DNA of 64,000 nucleotides, taken from an uncultured Alphaproteobacteria bacterium (GTDB taxonomy: Bacteria; Pseudomonadota; Alphaproteobacteria; HIMB59; GCA-002718135). A program made the position numbers and the translations under genes. The notes beneath the pieces are model-generated. The model saw nothing but the letters and a program-made list of their open reading frames with translations. It made no database searches and was not told the origin of the DNA. Positions 8,605 to 17,059 of this stretch are shown piece after piece. The stretch spans positions 1 through 64,000 of the forward strand of contig CACMQS010000007.1 in the NCBI GenBank assembly GCA_902615845.1. The letters are read 5' to 3'. Position 1 is the stretch's first letter; each line of letters opens with the position of its first letter.

Positions 8605-9603
8605 TTAATTCTGCCTTACGCGTGGATCTAAGATAGCAAGTAAAATATCTGCAATAATATTTCCAATTATTAATATTACTGTTAAACAAAATAAAATTGC
8701 TGCTGTAGTATAAGTGTCTTGTCTTTGAATAGATTCAACTAAAAGTGGTCCTGCAGTTGGAATAGATAAAACAATCGCAGCTTCTAGTTCTCCCATTAAC
8801 ATATAAGGTAATGCAATACCTTGAAACATAACAAGAGGATGTAAAGCATTTGGAACTGCGTGACGATACAATGTTTGATTTTCAGACAAACCTTTTGCTC
8901 TTGCAGTTTCAATATATTGCATTCGCATTACATCTAATAAATTTCCTCGCATCACTCGCATATTGTATGCAAGCCCTCCAATAATTGCGATTACAAATAT
9001 TGGCCAAATATGAAGTATACCGTTCCATAACTTTGCAAAAGACATAGGTTGAACAGCGTAGTAAGGTGAATACATGGAACCTGTATTGTCTGAATTTAGA
9101 ACAATTGCTAACCAATACATAATCAACAATGCTAGGAAAAAACGTGGAATTGTCATGCCTAAAAAGGCAAAGACTGTAGCCACATTATCACCTAACTTGT
9201 TTTGATTTTTTGCAGCATAAATACCTATAAAAACACCAATAGTTGTAGCAAAAAAATGACAGATCAAGGCGATAACTAAAGTTCGAGGTAATCTATCACC
9301 TAACATTTCACTTACGGGTTTGTTGTAGTGCATGGAAAAACCAAAATCGAAATGTAAAACAATATTTTTAATCCAATTAAAATATCTTATTATAACTGGC
9401 TCATTAAGACCGTATTTTTCTCTTAATGTTTTTGTAAGTTCTAAAGCTTGTTCTTGTGTAATACTTGCTAAAGCCTTAGTTTGACTTACATACCACGTTG
9501 CATAATCACCTGGGGGTAATTCGATAATAAAAAAAATTATTATGCTAATTATAAAAAGAAGTGGAAGTGAATAAAGAATTCTTCTAATTATAAATGAAAG
9601 CAT
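8605..9603 (-). CDS. Peptide-type ABC transporter permease (DppB/YejB type)
   Basis: A 332-residue inner-membrane permease that pairs with the product of the next gene. The N-terminal hydrophobic helix and PPGDYATWYV segment are typical of DppB-class proteins, followed by about five further membrane helices. The cytoplasmic EAA loop reads ETARAKGLSENQ near residue 230. It lies 46 bases after the binding-protein gene; the spacer holds a strong hairpin that may set the ratio of binding protein to permease mRNA. Substrate class is inferred only from the family: peptides, opines, nickel chelates or glycoconjugates are all possible. Confidence 0.94.
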   Translation of the reverse strand: MLSFIIRRILYSLPLLFIISIIIFFIIELPPGDYATWYVSQTKALASITQEQALELTKTLREKYGLNEPVIIRYFNWIKNIVLHFDFGFSMHYNKPVSEMLGDRLPRTLVIALICHFFATTIGVFIGIYAAKNQNKLGDNVATVFAFLGMTIPRFFLALLIMYWLAIVLNSDNTGSMYSPYYAVQPMSFAKLWNGILHIWPIFVIAIIGGLAYNMRVMRGNLLDVMRMQYIETARAKGLSENQTLYRHAVPNALHPLVMFQGIALPYMLMGELEAAIVLSIPTAGPLLVESIQRQDTYTTAAILFCLTVILIIGNIIADILLAILDPRVRQN

Positions 9604-9615
9604 TTTTTAAAGCGT

Positions 9616-9636
9616 AAGGGGCTTTTTAAGCCCCTT
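9616..9636 (-). repeat. Intercistronic hairpin (9-bp perfect stem, 3-base loop)
   Basis: AAGGGGCTT and AAGCCCCTT form a perfect stem around a TTT loop, and one more T-A pair extends it. The hairpin sits in the 46-base gap between the binding-protein gene and the first permease gene. It is not followed by a T-run on either strand, so a classical intrinsic terminator is unlikely. Hairpins in this position often protect the upstream binding-protein mRNA from 3' decay and keep permease levels lower. That role is inferred. Confidence 0.7.
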
Positions 9637-9649
9637 ATAAAAAGATTTA

Positions 9650-11701
9650 TTAATCAATACCAGGAACTCTTCCTGGGAATAACTCATCTAATTGATCATA
9701 TTGATAAACCCAGAATTGTTCACGGATAACTGTATCTTCAGCCCACGCATAAGCAAGAACAGGCATTCCATCAGCTAAGTTTTGAATTCTTTTATTAATC
9801 AAAAGTGCTGTAGGATATTGTACTAAACCTGGCGCATAAACATTTTCAGTGAATAATTTCTGATATTGAGACATTAGCTTTTTAGCTTCATCTCCCTCCA
9901 CACCATCTCTCCATCTTTCAAGAATTTTAACAATTTCTTTTTCAAAAGGTTGTAGTTGTTGCGGATGTTCATCTGTCCCTAAATGAGGTGAAAATGAAGA
10001 GGTTGTAACAGGACCAAGTTCTGACCAATAACCTGAATTTGGAAAAGCATACTCTTGCTCAGCTCTTCTTATTATCCAATCAAACTCACCTGCTTGTCTT
10101 GTTGGCTCTGTGTCCTCCATTGGTTTAACATTTATTTTAATTCCAACTTCAGCCATCATAGTTGCAAGACCATCACCAAGTAGTTTCTCATTTTCACTAT
10201 CCTTATTTTGCGTCAAGTTAATAACAAGGTCTCCACCTCCGTTAGGAAGGTTTCGAACACCATTGCCATCAGTATCAACAAGACCTAAACCATCAAGCAG
10301 AGAATTTGCTCCACCAGGGTTATAAGGGAAATATGAAGTTGCATCAGGATCAAAGAAGGCACTGTCTCTTGCAATACCACCAGCGTATACGGTTGCAAAA
10401 GGTCCTTTAGACATAGCTTTTGCAAATGCTTTACCATCTACTGCGTGCTGAATAGCTTTTCTGAAATCTAAATTTCTATTTAAATCTCTAATTGCAGCCA
10501 TTTGATCATCTAATACACCTACACCTATAGCTTGATTCATATAGAGGTGATAACCCATAGTTCTTCCACTAAATGAAAGCCCTGCCTGTGCATCTTCGCT
10601 TTTTGACTCTTTAACAGCCTCTAAAAATAAAGGTACATTCTCCATATTCGAGAAGTCAGCATTACCAGCTAAGGTATCAACTGTTCTTTGACCCCATGTT
10701 TTTAATTGAAAGACCATCTCGTTCATATATGGAAGCTGTTGCCCTTTACTATCAACTTTCCAATAATATGGATTTCTACGAAGTATTACTACCTCGTCTT
10801 GTTTATATTCAACAGCAGTCCATGCACCCATGCTAACCCACGGTAAACGTCCGGCAGGGAACGCTTGAACATAATCATCATAAGACGTACCACCATATTT
10901 AGGGTGATGTTCTTTAAGTAAATGTGATGGTCCAGGGCATCCATTTATATATGCCATGGAGTGAAGAACTAATTTAGGTTCCTCTTGTGGAAATGTCCAT
11001 CTAATCTGAGTTGGGCTAAGTACTTCTAAAGAAGTCCCTTCTCCCATTGTGGTTGCATTCATTCTTGTTGGAACGTTCTCATCTAGAACGTTATCTTCCC
11101 ACCAAAAACGAACATCTTCTGCATCAAATGGATCGCCATCTGACCACTTTGCTCCATCAATAAGGTTCATAGTAAGTTTGTTTCCATCCCATTCCCAATC
11201 AGTAGCTAAGTTTGGTAAAGGATAAGAATCTTCAGCTTTTAATCTTACCATTGGACCATTTCTTGTTAGACATTCTTGAACTGTATAATTAATTCCACCC
11301 CATCCTTGATGTTGTGAAGCAGTCCAGTTCCATCCTTCAGGTCTTCCACCAATTGTATGTCTGAAAGTTCCTCCGTAACGACCAATACCATCAGGCATTG
11401 CATCGCCATTAAAAACTAAAGGTCTTTTTGGCAAACGTTCCCAAATTGGTGGTAGTTTTCCCTCTTGAACAAGAGCGCTAATGTATTCTGGTTCATATAA
11501 AAATTCAAAGTCTCCAATATCTTGATAGCTCATCAATTCATCTCTTCCGACAAATTGAACTTCTTGCATATTTTCAATTGCAGGTGCTGACGGAAGTGCT
11601 ATTGCACCTTCCGGTCTCGCAGATACATTTGTACTAGTTAATGCAAAAGTAGCCGTTGCTACACTAGCAAGTAATGTGGATCTAAATTTATTTTTTTTCA
11701 T
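9650..11701 (-). CDS. ABC transporter substrate-binding protein, family 5 (peptide/opine/glycoconjugate type)
   Basis: Periplasmic binding protein of 683 residues with a Sec signal peptide cleaved after Val-Ser-Ala28. The family 5 core is visible: GGTFRHT near 105, LATDWEWDG and MNLIDGAKWSDGDPFDAEDV near 165-200, and RKAIQHAVDG near 425. It is longer than the usual 500 to 550 residues, matching the large subgroup that includes YejA-like and oligosaccharide-binding members. A strong Shine-Dalgarno (GGAGGAA, 11704-11710) precedes the ATG, consistent with high expression. It is the first gene of the transporter operon and lies 79 bases after the GH4 gene on the same strand. Confidence 0.93.
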   Translation of the reverse strand: MKKNKFRSTLLASVATATFALTSTNVSARPEGAIALPSAPAIENMQEVQFVGRDELMSYQDIGDFEFLYEPEYISALVQEGKLPPIWERLPKRPLVFNGDAMPDGIGRYGGTFRHTIGGRPEGWNWTASQHQGWGGINYTVQECLTRNGPMVRLKAEDSYPLPNLATDWEWDGNKLTMNLIDGAKWSDGDPFDAEDVRFWWEDNVLDENVPTRMNATTMGEGTSLEVLSPTQIRWTFPQEEPKLVLHSMAYINGCPGPSHLLKEHHPKYGGTSYDDYVQAFPAGRLPWVSMGAWTAVEYKQDEVVILRRNPYYWKVDSKGQQLPYMNEMVFQLKTWGQRTVDTLAGNADFSNMENVPLFLEAVKESKSEDAQAGLSFSGRTMGYHLYMNQAIGVGVLDDQMAAIRDLNRNLDFRKAIQHAVDGKAFAKAMSKGPFATVYAGGIARDSAFFDPDATSYFPYNPGGANSLLDGLGLVDTDGNGVRNLPNGGGDLVINLTQNKDSENEKLLGDGLATMMAEVGIKINVKPMEDTEPTRQAGEFDWIIRRAEQEYAFPNSGYWSELGPVTTSSFSPHLGTDEHPQQLQPFEKEIVKILERWRDGVEGDEAKKLMSQYQKLFTENVYAPGLVQYPTALLINKRIQNLADGMPVLAYAWAEDTVIREQFWVYQYDQLDELFPGRVPGID

Positions 11702-11780
11702 TATTCCTCCACTTAAAATTTTGAAAAACCTATAATATAATTAGATTATTGAGAAGGATTATTTGAGCTTAGAATTAATA

Positions 11781-13244
11781 TTATAAATTAAAAGCTTCTT
11801 TTTCGACTAAAACTGACCTTTTTTCTCTTTTTTTCTTAGTTTTTATCGAAATACCTTTCACGGATTTATTGTATTTATAATTTTTTATTTTTTTTAGATT
11901 CCTTTTAATACTATTAATTTTTGATTTAAATTGAGGAAGCCATTTCTCTTGAGCTACAAGCATTTCGTCAACCATTTGCCAAACTTCTTCTGATGAACAT
12001 ACTGAGCTTACTAAAGGATCTTGAAGTACAGCAAGTTTTAATAATTCAATATCGCCACTGACTGCAGCTTTAACAGCCATTCTTTGTACATCAATGGATG
12101 TACTGCAAAGTGATGCACATTGAAGTGGTAATTTTATTCCCTCAATCATCTGCAAACCTTTACTGCTTACATAGCCAGTACTTTCAATCACACAATCTTC
12201 ATCTAGATTGGATATAGTTTTATTATTAATAACATTAAAATGTCCTCTATATTTTTTTCCAGTTTCAATGGCTTCAATTATATAGCTTCCATGCTCAGAC
12301 GATCTTTTATAATCATTGAGAATTATTCCAGATTTTTTTAGATACTTAGGATAATCTTTTACAAACCAATTTCTCTTTTCATTACACTCTCTTAAGTATC
12401 CACCAGTTTCACCGTGTATCCAATTTGAAAGGCTGCTCCATTTTTTTACATCCTTTTGAGTACGTCTATACCATGGCAAGTATTCACTTAAATGACCATT
12501 ACTTTCGGTAGAAAAATATCCAAACTTATCTAAAACATCTATTCTAACTTTTTCATCCCTTGAAAATTTTTTATGTTTCTTTAAAGATTTCGACAGTTGT
12601 TCTTTGTTAATTTTTTTTCCTTTGTATTCTAAATCCAAATACCAAGTCATGTGATTTATTCCACTGCAAGAATATTTCATTTTATTAAATGGAATGTTTA
12701 ATGAATCTTCTATTAATTTTGCACCACCTTGAACTCCATGACAAAGGCCGATTGTGTTGACTTTACCAATTTCATTTGCTGCCCAAGTATTCATGGCCAT
12801 TGGATTTGCATAATTTAAAAAGAGGGCATTTTTTTTGGCATATTTTTTTATATCTTTACAAAAATCTAAAATAACTGGAATGTTACGCTGCCCGTACATT
12901 ATGCCACCAGCACAAATTGTATCTCCTACACATTGATCGATACCATATTTCAATGGAATTGATATATCTGTTTCAAATGCTTCCAACCCTCCTACTCTTA
13001 CACAGCTAATGATATATTTTGCATTCCTTATTGATTCTTTTCTAATAGGTTCAATAGTGAGTTTAGTTGGAAGGTTATTAGCTTTTATGTCTTTTTGAAT
13101 TAACTCAGCTACCATCAACAAATTACTTCTAGATATATCATGAAGAGAAATTTCTATATTTTGAAGTTTTTTAACTTTTAAAATATCTCTAACAAGGGTT
13201 TGAGTGAAGCCAACACTACCTGCGCCAAGAAAAGCTATTTTCAT
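11781..13244 (-). CDS. GH4 family NAD-dependent glycosidase
   Basis: A 487-residue glycoside hydrolase family 4 protein. GH4 enzymes bind NAD and a divalent metal and cleave glycosides by transient oxidation at C3, with elimination instead of direct hydrolysis. Visible marks are the nucleotide fold FLGAGSVGF at 5-13, NPM at 147-149, the metal pair Cys168 with His198 (GLCHG and GINHM), and CAGGIMYG at 111-118. The last 40 residues form a Lys-rich tail not needed for the fold. It lies upstream of the ABC operon on the same strand and may be cotranscribed with it. Alpha-galactosidase, alpha-glucosidase and glucuronidase specificities are all possible. Confidence 0.9.
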   Translation of the reverse strand: MKIAFLGAGSVGFTQTLVRDILKVKKLQNIEISLHDISRSNLLMVAELIQKDIKANNLPTKLTIEPIRKESIRNAKYIISCVRVGGLEAFETDISIPLKYGIDQCVGDTICAGGIMYGQRNIPVILDFCKDIKKYAKKNALFLNYANPMAMNTWAANEIGKVNTIGLCHGVQGGAKLIEDSLNIPFNKMKYSCSGINHMTWYLDLEYKGKKINKEQLSKSLKKHKKFSRDEKVRIDVLDKFGYFSTESNGHLSEYLPWYRRTQKDVKKWSSLSNWIHGETGGYLRECNEKRNWFVKDYPKYLKKSGIILNDYKRSSEHGSYIIEAIETGKKYRGHFNVINNKTISNLDEDCVIESTGYVSSKGLQMIEGIKLPLQCASLCSTSIDVQRMAVKAAVSGDIELLKLAVLQDPLVSSVCSSEEVWQMVDEMLVAQEKWLPQFKSKINSIKRNLKKIKNYKYNKSVKGISIKTKKKREKRSVLVEKEAFNL

Positions 13245-13272
13245 TTGTTTATTTCTAAACTTCTTAATTTAT

Positions 13273-13301
13273 TTGACAATATTATTATTTATTTTTAACA
13301 T
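13273..13301 (+). promoter_or_regulatory. Candidate sigma-70 promoter for the PhyH-GH4-PanB-like operon
   Basis: TTGACA (13273-13278) is followed after 17 bases by TAACAT (13296-13301). The ATG of the PhyH gene begins 9 bases after the -10 element, so the predicted transcript would have almost no leader. On the other strand TTGTCA (13274-13279) overlaps the same site and could serve as the -35 of the GH4 gene that starts at 13244. The two divergent operons may therefore share one control point. Read by eye only. Confidence 0.4.
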
Positions 13302-13310
13302 AAAAAATAT

Positions 13311-14051
13311 ATGTCAGATATTACAGATTTCAGAGATAATGGATACATTCTTAAAAGAAAACTCTTTTCAGAAGATGAGATATCTAAATTAACTAAATTT
13401 ATTGAAAGAAATTCTGAGAAAGAAAATCAAGCTAGAGAAACTTTTAGTTCAACAGGTAAACTAAATATGACATTATGGAATCACCCATCGAATGATTTAT
13501 TTGGAAAGTTTTCTACTAATGAAAGAATAGTGAAACCAATGGAGAAATTCCTTGAAGATGAGGTCTATCACTATCATTCAAAAATTATTTGGAAAAAACC
13601 AGGTGATGGAGGTTTTGATTGGCATCAAGACTATGGTTATTGGTATCATAATGCATGTCTTTATCCAGATATGGGATCTTGTTTTATAATGCTAGATAAG
13701 GCCACTAAGGAAAATGGCTGTCTCAAAGTTTTAAAAGGATCTCAAAAAGTTGGAAGAATAGGTCATGGCACTTCTGATACTCCTGAACAAACAGCTGACT
13801 TAGATAGAATACGTGAGTTAGAAAAAAGACATGAATGTATTTATATTGAAGCTGATCCAGGCGACGCTCTTTTTTTTCATGCAAATCTTTTACATTCATC
13901 AGATGCAAATAATTCAAATTACTCAAGAAGGACTTTAATAGTATGCTTTAATACTAAAACAAATAATCCTTATAAAGAAATTGGACACGCAAGGTACACT
14001 CCTTTAGAAGTAGCACCTCATAATTCAATCATGGAATATCAAAATGATTAA
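13311..14051 (+). CDS. Phytanoyl-CoA dioxygenase (PhyH) family Fe(II)/2OG oxygenase, canonical motif
   Basis: A 246-residue oxygenase with the complete Fe(II)/2-oxoglutarate site: His105-Gln-Asp107 (in DWHQDYGYWY), distal His195 and Arg206 or Arg207 for 2-oxoglutarate. KGSQ near 142-145 replaces the usual PGSH. The WHQDYGYW segment resembles small-molecule hydroxylases such as ectoine hydroxylase. It is the first gene of a tight operon, with its stop overlapping the GH4 start by eight bases. The intact HxD makes it a useful internal contrast to the two HxG paralogues at 269 and 3518. Likely hydroxylates a small or glycosylated substrate; identity unknown. Confidence 0.9.
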   Translation: MSDITDFRDNGYILKRKLFSEDEISKLTKFIERNSEKENQARETFSSTGKLNMTLWNHPSNDLFGKFSTNERIVKPMEKFLEDEVYHYHSKIIWKKPGDGGFDWHQDYGYWYHNACLYPDMGSCFIMLDKATKENGCLKVLKGSQKVGRIGHGTSDTPEQTADLDRIRELEKRHECIYIEADPGDALFFHANLLHSSDANNSNYSRRTLIVCFNTKTNNPYKEIGHARYTPLEVAPHNSIMEYQND

Positions 14052-15408
14052 ACTTACTATAATTGGAGCAGGTAGTGCTGTTTTTACAAGAAGAATAGTA
14101 ACCGATCTTTTAGCTATTGAACAATTTAAAAATATGGAGATTGCATTACAAGACATTGATCCTGTAAGATTAAAAGCATCACATGATGTAATAGATGTAA
14201 TTTCAAAAAAATTAAATATTTCACCTAAAGTTACTTCTCATACAGACAGACGAGAGTCTTTAATTGGTGCAGACTTTGTTCAAACAACAATTCAAGTAGG
14301 AGGATATGAACCATCTACAGTTATTGATTTTAAAATTCCTAATGAGTTTGGATTAAAACAAACTATAGCAGATACTCTTGGGATAGGTGGAATAATGAGA
14401 GGCCTACGAACTATTCCTGTTTTACTAGATATTGCAAAAGATATCATGGATATTTGTCCAAATGCTACTTGGTTGCAATACGTAAATCCAATGTGCTCAA
14501 ACATGATTGCAATAAATACTGCTTTTCCAGAAATTAAATCTATGGGTCTATGTCACTCTGTTCAGGGAACTGCCGAAATGCTAGCAAAAGACTTAAATGA
14601 AAATATAAATGATATTGATTATCTTTGTGGCGGTATAAATCATATGGCCTTCTATAAAAAATTTGAAAAGAAAATTAAGGGAGATGAAAACGAAGACTTA
14701 TATCCTAGATTAAAAAAACTAGCAGATAAAATTGTAAATGATGAGAAAATATCTTCAAGAAGTAAAAAAACGGATCATGAATCAAATAAGGTGCTTCATG
14801 AAAAAGTACGTTATGAAATTCTTAGACGATTTGGTTATTTTGTAACAGAGTCTAGTGAGCACTTTGCTGAATATGTTCCATGGTTCATAAAACAAAATAG
14901 AGATGACGTCATAAGAAAATACAAGATACCAATAGAAGAGTATATCGATAGATGTAAAAGCAACATTAAACTTTGGAAAGATTTGGAAAAAGATATGACT
15001 CCAATTTATGATATGCCTCTTAAAAGAAGTAATGAGTACGCATCATTTATAATGGATGGAATTGCAAATAATAAAGAAGTTACTATCAATGCTAATGTTA
15101 TGAATGATAATTTAATTGATAATTTACCAGAAAATTGCTGTGTAGAAGTTCCTGTAATAATTAATTCAAAGGGTTATAAACCTGAAAAGTTTGGTAAATT
15201 ACCAGAGCAATTAGCGGCTCTAATGCGTACTAATATAAATGTACAAATACTAACTGCACAAGCTGCTCTAACAAAAAAAAGAGAGCACATATACCATGCT
15301 GCAATGCTTGACCCTTTAACAGGTGCAAATCTTACAATTGATGAAATTTATAGCATGACCGATAAGATGATTGAAGCACATGGCAATTATTTACCTCAGT
15401 ATAATTGA
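14044..15408 (+). CDS. GH4 family NAD-dependent glycosidase (alpha-galactosidase MelA-like)
   Basis: A second GH4 enzyme, 454 residues and clearly different from the one at 11781. Visible marks are IIGAGSAVFTRR at 6-17 (NAD fold), ADTLGIGGIMRG at 109-120, NPM at 148-150, Cys170 in GLCHSVQGT and His200 in GGINHMAF as metal ligands. MelA-like members share the GAGS and CHSVQ wording. The ATG lies inside the end of the PhyH gene, and the stop forms TGATG with the PanB-like start, so all three genes are translationally coupled. GH4 chemistry passes through 3-keto sugars, so an oxidised or modified glycoside is a plausible substrate. Confidence 0.92.
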   Translation: MIKLTIIGAGSAVFTRRIVTDLLAIEQFKNMEIALQDIDPVRLKASHDVIDVISKKLNISPKVTSHTDRRESLIGADFVQTTIQVGGYEPSTVIDFKIPNEFGLKQTIADTLGIGGIMRGLRTIPVLLDIAKDIMDICPNATWLQYVNPMCSNMIAINTAFPEIKSMGLCHSVQGTAEMLAKDLNENINDIDYLCGGINHMAFYKKFEKKIKGDENEDLYPRLKKLADKIVNDEKISSRSKKTDHESNKVLHEKVRYEILRRFGYFVTESSEHFAEYVPWFIKQNRDDVIRKYKIPIEEYIDRCKSNIKLWKDLEKDMTPIYDMPLKRSNEYASFIMDGIANNKEVTINANVMNDNLIDNLPENCCVEVPVIINSKGYKPEKFGKLPEQLAALMRTNINVQILTAQAALTKKREHIYHAAMLDPLTGANLTIDEIYSMTDKMIEAHGNYLPQYN

Positions 15409-16235
15409 TGGCTAAACTAACTGTTAAAGATTTATTTGAGAAAAAAGGAAAAGTAAAATTAACTGAGCTATATGTAACGAATGCTTTAGAAGCTTATGCT
15501 GCAGAAAAAGCTGGGATAGATATCCAAATTGTATCTTTTAAAAAAGAAACATTAAGAACAGGTGTACCAACAAATAAATGGTTCAGAGATGCTCATATAA
15601 AAGATATTAGAGAAGCTGCTCCAAATACTTTCATGATATTTGGCCTTGGTCAACTTTCATCTATTGATAAGACAATTGATGCAGCTTTAATTGCAAGAGA
15701 TAACGGAGCTGATGCTGTTTATTGTGGAAATAGTCCAAAATATATTGAAGCTCTTCGCAAAGAAGGTTTACCTTCTGTAAGTCATATTGGATTAATTCCT
15801 TATAAAAGTACTTGGACAGGAGGTTTTAAAGCCGTAGGAAAAGATGCCGACTCGGCTTTTAAAGTTTATCAGGATGCTATTGCATATGACAATGCGGGAG
15901 CTATTGGTCTTGAGGTAGAATGCGTGCCTGATCGAGTAGCAGAATTAATTACAGAAAAAGTAAATCTTTTAACATTATCAATGGGGAGTGGTCCAAATTG
16001 TGATGTTGAGTTTTTATTTATACAAGATGTAATTGGAACTAATACCGATCGAGTACCTCGGCACGCAAAAGTATTTAAGGATACAAATAAGTCTTATGAA
16101 AAACTTTTAGATGACACTGTAGAAGGTCTAAAAAACTTTATAGATGACGTCAAAACTAAAAAATTTCCAACATCCTCAAATATTGTTCAAATAAAAGACG
16201 AAGAGTTTGAAAAATTATTAAATAAAGTTGGTTAA
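15408..16235 (+). CDS. Divergent PanB (ketopantoate hydroxymethyltransferase)-superfamily protein
   Basis: A TIM-barrel protein of 275 residues that aligns with the C-terminal two thirds of PanB: SHIGLIP at 125-131, TGGFKAVGK at 137-145, the LEVECVPDR block with Glu171, and GSGPNCDVEFLFIQDV. The PanB metal and substrate ligands are missing, however: the VGDS motif is replaced by VSFK near 42-45, ADLPF by FGLGQ near 78-82, and KIEGG by YCGNS near 105-109. It is therefore unlikely to make ketopantoate. The start is the ATG in a TGATG overlap with GH4; an in-frame TTG one codon earlier is discounted. As third gene of an oxygenase-glycosidase operon it may be an aldolase- or lyase-type partner. 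Confidence 0.8.
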   Translation: MAKLTVKDLFEKKGKVKLTELYVTNALEAYAAEKAGIDIQIVSFKKETLRTGVPTNKWFRDAHIKDIREAAPNTFMIFGLGQLSSIDKTIDAALIARDNGADAVYCGNSPKYIEALRKEGLPSVSHIGLIPYKSTWTGGFKAVGKDADSAFKVYQDAIAYDNAGAIGLEVECVPDRVAELITEKVNLLTLSMGSGPNCDVEFLFIQDVIGTNTDRVPRHAKVFKDTNKSYEKLLDDTVEGLKNFIDDVKTKKFPTSSNIVQIKDEEFEKLLNKVG

Positions 16236-17059
16236 ATTTTAATTGTTAATAAATCTTCTCCAATTACAGGGTCCTTTCCAAAATCTTTTCTAACCGTTTT
16301 TTTAAGTTTTGAGATATTAAATCTAGTTGGAACAAAATGAGTTAATACAAGTTTTTTACAATTTGATAATTTTGCAACCTTACCAACTAGATTGCTCGGA
16401 GTATGATATTCCTTAACATTATGTAATGTTTTTTTTGTTCTAAGTTTTGAAATCTTGTTCATTTCGTATTCAATAAATACTTCATGTAATAGAACATCTG
16501 AGTTCTGTGCATTAAGCATCAAACTCTCACATGGTCTTGTGTCGCCACTGATTGTTAATTTTTTTTTATTATTAAAAAAAGAAAAACCATAAGAAAAAGG
16601 AACAGGTTTATGATCGACTTCAAAATATTTAATTTTTATATCATTAATTTTTATATTACCTTCTTTTTTAAATTCATAAACTTTGTAATTTAATGCCTTT
16701 GTTGATTTTCTTTTTTCGTAATCAATTCTTAATTTGCGCTCATCTTTCCAAGCTAAAAAAATTCTATCTATAAATTTTTTTGTACCTTTTGGCCCATATA
16801 TATTCCAAATTGAATCTCTATTTGAATGCCAAGAGGAAATAATTAGTTGATATAAATCTATAACATGATCTGTATGAAGATGAGTAAGTAACAAAGCATC
16901 AATCTCAACAGAAGAATTTCCACTTTGGTGTAATCGTTGTGTTACTCCTGAGCCACAATCTACCAATATTTTGGTTTTTTTTGAAGTTACAAGATTGGAT
17001 GAACCGCATCTTTTGTGATCAATTGATGGACATCCTGTTCCAAGAAGCGTTAGCTTCAT
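16232..17059 (-). CDS. Metallo-beta-lactamase fold hydrolase, RNase Z-like
   Basis: A 275-residue MBL-fold protein with the zinc motif His60-Leu-His62-Thr-Asp64-His65, SGDTRP near 186 supplying the bridging Asp, and the C-terminal LTHFVPTR His. The N-terminus [11 protein letters not shown] and the size match the RNase Z and arylsulfatase-like branch (tRNA 3' processing or small-molecule hydrolysis). A tRNA maturation role is likely but not proven, because close relatives act as phosphodiesterases or arylsulfatases. Its stop overlaps the convergent PanB-like stop by four bases, and its start overlaps the rpoD stop by one base. Confidence 0.85.
   Translation of the reverse strand: MKLTLLGTGCPSIDHKRCGSSNLVTSKKTKILVDCGSGVTQRLHQSGNSSVEIDALLLTHLHTDHVIDLYQLIISSWHSNRDSIWNIYGPKGTKKFIDRIFLAWKDERKLRIDYEKRKSTKALNYKVYEFKKEGNIKINDIKIKYFEVDHKPVPFSYGFSFFNNKKKLTISGDTRPCESLMLNAQNSDVLLHEVFIEYEMNKISKLRTKKTLHNVKEYHTPSNLVGKVAKLSNCKKLVLTHFVPTRFNISKLKKTVRKDFGKDPVIGEDLLTIKI

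Noticed and set aside
8600-8689. Longer N-terminus for the DppC-type permease
   Set aside because: The extra 30 codons overlap the conserved C-terminal codons of the upstream permease and do not resemble a permease start.
9616-9636. Intrinsic terminator
   Set aside because: The stem is strong, but no T-run follows on either strand and the operon continues.
1-16235. Prophage or transposon-borne island
   Set aside because: No integrase, transposase, phage gene or flanking direct repeat was seen, and base composition matches the rest of the window.
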